A stretch of DNA of 12,500 nucleotides, from positions 45,792,145-45,804,644 of the forward strand of contig CM060317.1 of the NCBI GenBank assembly GCA_030674155.1, read 5' to 3'. Positions 9,249 to 12,500 of the stretch are shown piece by piece. Source of the stretch: Stramonita haemastoma (Eukaryota > Mollusca > Gastropoda > Neogastropoda > Muricidae). The number at the start of each line of letters is the position of its first letter. Position 1 is the first letter of the stretch. Below the pieces are notes generated by a model. The model was not told the origin of the DNA. It saw only the letters and a program-made list of their open reading frames with translations, and did no database searches. The translations under genes and the position numbers were made by a program.

Positions 9249-9272
9249 CATACAGTCCTCAGTCTCTTTTTT
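9249..9272 (+). repeat. 24 bp direct repeat, right copy
   Basis: An exact copy of 8377-8400, 872 bp downstream. It lies 15 bp before a hairpin at 9288. Confidence 0.85.
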
Positions 9273-9287
9273 GACGACCAACGTCAC

Positions 9288-9323
9288 GTCAATTCATACC
9301 AACTGACTGTTGGTATGAATGAC
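9288..9323. repeat. Perfect-stem hairpin (one bulge)
   Basis: GTCAATTCATACCAA at 9288-9302 pairs with TTGGTATGAATGAC at 9310-9323 around a 7-base loop. The right arm is the edge of repeat E copy 3. Confidence 0.8.
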
Positions 9324-9394
9324 ACGAACATACCCAGCATGCAGTCTGTATTCTGAACAGGAGTAGGCTCCATCAGGTTCAGTCTGCCCCAAAT
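9308..9394 (-). repeat. Repeat E, copy 3
   Basis: On the minus strand: CTGAACCTGATGGAGCCTAC, then TGCATGCTGGGTATGTTCGT, then GTCATTCATACCAAC. It aligns in order with 4567-4650 and 5978-6055. Confidence 0.72.
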
Positions 9395-9760
9395 TCCTGT
9401 GCTTCAACTCCCAAGGAACTTTGGAGAAATGAAAGAAAATGAAGAGAGAGAGTTCTAGCGCTAGCATATCACACCCAAATAAATTACTGTTTAAATACTG
9501 CAGTTCACTATAAACCTTCAACTCCATGGCTCCTTATCGTAGTCCTAACTAATCCTGCCTTGACATCACCACAACTAGCACAGACAGTGCAGAACTTTAC
9601 TTAAACTTTTTTTTTGATAGGGGTTTTAAAATTTCCTTCGACACCGGAGATCTGCCGAATGCAGACGACAGTTCCACAACTGGCGACGAGTCACGGTGTC
9701 TAATTACTCCTGACACCTGCTTCCTTCCTGGCTAAAATTGCAGTTGGATACCTTTCATCT
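9395..9760. other. Unassigned region upstream of a promoter-like signal
   Basis: Contains a 10 bp palindrome CTAGCGCTAG near 9456 and a T10 run near 9608. No gene is recognised. If the TATA box at 9765 is real, this holds its proximal promoter. Confidence 0.4.
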
Positions 9761-9764
9761 CCAT

Positions 9765-9772
9765 TATATAAA
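9765..9772 (+). promoter_or_regulatory. TATA box
   Basis: TATATAAA lies 28 bases before the A of a TCATTTCC initiator-like sequence at 9791-9798. This is the usual spacing for a pol II core promoter. Confidence 0.55.
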
Positions 9773-9792
9773 CAGGAGCAGAAAGATTTCTC

Positions 9793-9814
9793 ATTTCCTT
9801 CTGATGTGCAACAG
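9793..9814 (+). other. Candidate first exon ending at a consensus splice donor
   Basis: If transcription starts at the initiator A (9793), a 22-base exon ends at ...CAACAG, followed by GTAAGT at 9815-9820, a perfect donor. One ATG lies inside at 9804-9806, giving Met-Cys-Asn before the splice, but its context is poor, so the exon may be entirely 5' untranslated. No downstream coding exon is identified in this window, and the gene is not recognised. Confidence 0.45.
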
Positions 9815-9820
9815 GTAAGT

Positions 9821-10340
9821 CGGAAAATCTCTGCCTCATATTTTGTATGAAATTCAAGCACGTGTGAGATTTTTTTGTGCGAATGTGCAGTCCACTGTTA
9901 AAAGAGTTGTTTCCCTTCCTTTGCTGAGTGTTGAGGTTTTTAGCCGATTGAAGATTTTATCTTGAGTTCCATCCGTAGGATAGAACCTAGCATGTCACTT
10001 TGGGTGATCTATGTGATGTTTTTAAGTTTGCAAAGTAGTGTCAAAGTTGAAAATCTCGTTGGTTGGTGTTTAAGCAATGACCGAATTGCAAGCACAGGTA
10101 GTGTACTCAGCCAGTTATTAAAAACGCATTCATGTTTTTCCTCACAACTTTTTCTTCAATTATGTTTCCTGTTTCGGATTGTATTGTGTCGCACCATTGT
10201 GATCGACCTTAAAGATTTGCTTTATCAGTAAATAACGAGGATAAAGTTGCACAACAGCTTCACTTTCAAACTGGAAGAATAAATACGCGAAAATCGCGGT
10301 GTCAGCATGTAGATAATATGGATAGTGGGAGTATGTAAAG
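9821..10340. other. Possible intron; no recognised exon
   Basis: AT-rich sequence following the candidate donor. An 89-codon frame at 9962-10231 starts at TTG, not ATG, and matches nothing I know. Pyrimidine-rich stretches at about 10132-10170 could serve as acceptors, but no exon stands out. Confidence 0.4.
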
Positions 10341-10349
10341 AGAGAGGGC

Positions 10350-10366
10350 GGGGGGGGGGGGGGGGG
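10350..10366. repeat. G17 homopolymer
   Basis: Seventeen consecutive G on the plus strand, following an AGAGAGGGC stretch. Its length is liable to sequencing error. Confidence 0.9.
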
Positions 10367-10488
10367 CTGAATTAAAAGGTTTATTCATTAAGAGGCTATT
10401 GGCCCTGATATGAAGGGGATTTCTGATTAAATCAAGGTGTAGTGATAAGAATGCACGGTAAAGTACAGTTGTAATAAACAAAGGCAAA

Positions 10489-10507
10489 GTGTGTGTGTGT
10501 GTGTGTG

Positions 10508-10574
<67 letters not shown>

Positions 10575-10591
10575 AGAAGATGAGAGAGAGA

Positions 10592-10679
<88 letters not shown>
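10489..10679. repeat. Compound (TG)n/(GA)n microsatellite
   Basis: Alternating blocks: TG to about 10572, GA to about 10591, TG to about 10607, GA to about 10624, then TG to about 10679. All overlapping frames are Cys-Val or Thr-His repeats. Confidence 0.96.
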
Positions 10680-10681
<2 letters not shown>

Positions 10682-10767
10682 ATCAAAAGCATGGTTATCG
10701 AGGATAAACTTCTGTATTTCGAAAGATGCGGGATAACCAACAGCAGACTGTTTATTTTTCATCAGCC

Positions 10768-10854
10768 CAAAGAGAGAGAGAGAAACAGACAGACAGAGAC
10801 GACAGAGACAGACAGACAACAAGAGAGAGAGAGAGAGAGAGATGAGACAGAGAG

Positions 10855-10885
<31 letters not shown>

Positions 10886-10935
10886 GAGTGGGCAGACAGA
10901 CGATAAACAGAGAGACAAAGAGACAGACAGATAAG
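10768..10935. repeat. (GA)n/(GACA)n purine-rich microsatellite
   Basis: GAGA blocks alternate with ACAG/GACA units. Frames across it are low-complexity. Confidence 0.93.
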
Positions 10936-11790
10936 TAGGTATGGCAAGGGCAGATTGACAAACAGAAATGTTCTGTCATCAACCCTTTATTGCTCAAACA
11001 AAATCAAAACAGAAATCGATCTAGCACCGGCTGACTCCTGCGATTGAGGGATAATCTATTCATGAGCAAAATGTGTCAAGGTCTCTTTCACAGTATCAGA
11101 AGCTGGAGAAGTGATATGGCTTTTTTTTCCATTTCACGATGTTTATAGCCCCACCGACCACGAAAGCTCTGTCGAGGATGTCACCTCATTTGATTTCAGT
11201 AAAGTCATTAACATTCCCCTCAAGTTTAAAATCGACACCTGATCCTTTCAGATATTCAATACATGCACAGTCAACTAAAAAATATATATAAAATCCCACA
11301 TTGCATGTTAAAGTACCTTAATCTTTCAATTCCTTAAGGCCAGTCCATTGAGGCTGTGCTGAGGACGCCAGCCATTCAGCTTAATTCAGAATAATAACTA
11401 GGACTGTGCTGTGCAGGCACTACTTTTAAAGATAAAAATGACTTTAATATCACCAGACTACCTTCTTATTGTGTTTTTTTTTAATCATCGTGGTTTGTAA
11501 ATCAACAAAAAACAAAACCAAAAAACTGTGTGTACCCCACACCCCTCCTGTTTAAACCATGGACGCACGTAGAGAATAATTATCTAACCAGTAATCAGAG
11601 CTAGGTCTACACTTCACCGTGCTTATGGCCTAGCCTAGCCAGGTGCTATCTCGTTGCCCCTGTACTGTACGCACAAAAGAGAGCTTCTCTGGGTCACTGT
11701 GTTTACAGTAAGTGTGTGTAATATATCAACTTGTATAGGGGTAGGACATTTTCCCGACCTTAATACACTAGTTTATACTAGACCTGTAGC
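10936..11790. other. No recognised gene
   Basis: AT-rich DNA with A- and T-runs (for example T8-10 near 11120 and 11475). No long open frame on either strand and no copy of the window's SINE families was found. Confidence 0.5.
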
Positions 11791-11802
11791 TTTCTATCCG
11801 CC

Positions 11803-12024
11803 ATGAAGATAGGGGAACTGAGGGTGGTAAATCCAGTTCTAGCACTTGATTATCTTTCCGACTCAGGTATGAAGTTCTGTCAACTATACAAAACGGATGG
11901 TTTAAGCAAGAAGGAAAACTGTTCAGAGGGAGGGATGATAAAAAAAATTCTAAGCAAAAAATGTTCAAGGGATCGTATCTCTTGTTACTTTGTTGTTGTT
12001 TTTTTCTTCTCAAGGAACACGTGA
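11803..12024 (+). other. Unsupported 73-codon open frame, possible exon start
   Basis: ATG at 11803 has a fair context (CGCCATGA). After about 21 codons a donor-like CAG/GTATGA occurs near 11867. The protein beyond has no known domain and ends in a Val/Phe run from a T-rich stretch. I do not call it a gene; a first coding exon of 11803-11866 is possible but weak. Confidence 0.15.
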
Positions 12025-12276
12025 CCTTCGACATGACGTTGTATATTCTGAGATTTTATTGTTGTGTCTGGTTGGTTGGGATTTTAACAAAAAATATTTC
12101 GTTATGTTGTGTTATTCCCTTGAAGTAGTTGGAGCGTTTATTTCAGTGTTATGCTGAACTAACTTACGCGTCAAAATGAGTCTTTAAAAAAATCATCTAT
12201 CTCTTTTTTTGTTGTTGATTCGATATCCAATATTACATAAATCTCTCGACAGATCACCGGACAGAGAACGTGTAAG
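12025..12276. other. No recognised feature
   Basis: T-rich sequence before the terminal microsatellite. Confidence 0.5.

Positions 12277-12500
<224 letters not shown>

Noticed and set aside
9962..10231. 89-codon plus frame as a gene
   Set aside because: It starts at TTG, has no recognisable domain, and lies in AT-rich DNA after a candidate splice donor, so it is more likely intron.
10427..10997. 163-codon and shorter frames in both directions
   Set aside because: They consist of microsatellite-encoded repeats, with no unique conserved segment.
11281..11292. Second TATA-like sequence (ATATATATAAAA)
   Set aside because: It lies in AT-rich DNA with no initiator at the right spacing and no splice donor nearby.

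Overview
The window looks like non-coding, repeat-dense DNA from an invertebrate nuclear genome. The best guess is a marine gastropod mollusc. This rests on very long dinucleotide, trinucleotide and tetranucleotide microsatellites, on interspersed pol III-type SINEs whose bodies resemble abundant molluscan SINEs (from memory, not searched), and on intron/promoter-style sequence with no bacterial gene organisation. I find no convincing protein-coding gene. Open frames are short and mostly run through microsatellites or SINE copies that recur elsewhere in the window.

Layout. 1-857: an (AGT)n microsatellite split by a ~614 bp non-autonomous DNA transposon with 28 bp terminal inverted repeats. 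986-1630: a minisatellite of about nineteen 35 bp units. 1803-2090: SINE family A, copy 1. 2091-3060: apparently unique DNA. 3301-3858: a structure with inverted-repeat ends holding two (TG)n tracts and a SINE of family B, followed by (GCAT)n and a 140 bp (GATA)n array. 4207-6232: a SINE cluster (A copy 2, a fragment of repeat E, SINE C, a 5'-truncated A copy 3, SINE D, a second E fragment, and a LINE/SINE-like 3' tail). 6480-7350: a pyrimidine tract, an eroded family-B-related SINE, then (TC)n and (TG)n. 7465-8160: (TG)n and SINE B copy 2. 8160-9760: mostly unique DNA with a core-like SINE remnant, a 24 bp direct-repeat pair about 870 bp apart, a hairpin and a third E fragment. 9765-9820: the best gene-like signal, a TATA box, initiator, very short exon and consensus splice donor in series. 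10350-10935: a G17 run and a compound TG/AG array. 10936-12250: AT-rich DNA with no recognised gene. 12277-12500: a pyrimidine microsatellite running off the end.

Possible relations between elements. Families A and B share a tRNA-like head with the same pol III A box, but their bodies differ. Family B continues into a tRNA B box. Family A switches into sequence closely resembling the internal promoter region of 5S rRNA, so it is a tRNA/5S chimera. A second, central motif (GGATGAGAC..TAAACCGAGG type) recurs in SINEs B, C and D and in a remnant near 9133. The window therefore records modular shuffling of SINE parts. No operon-like system, phage, CRISPR array or defence system is visible.
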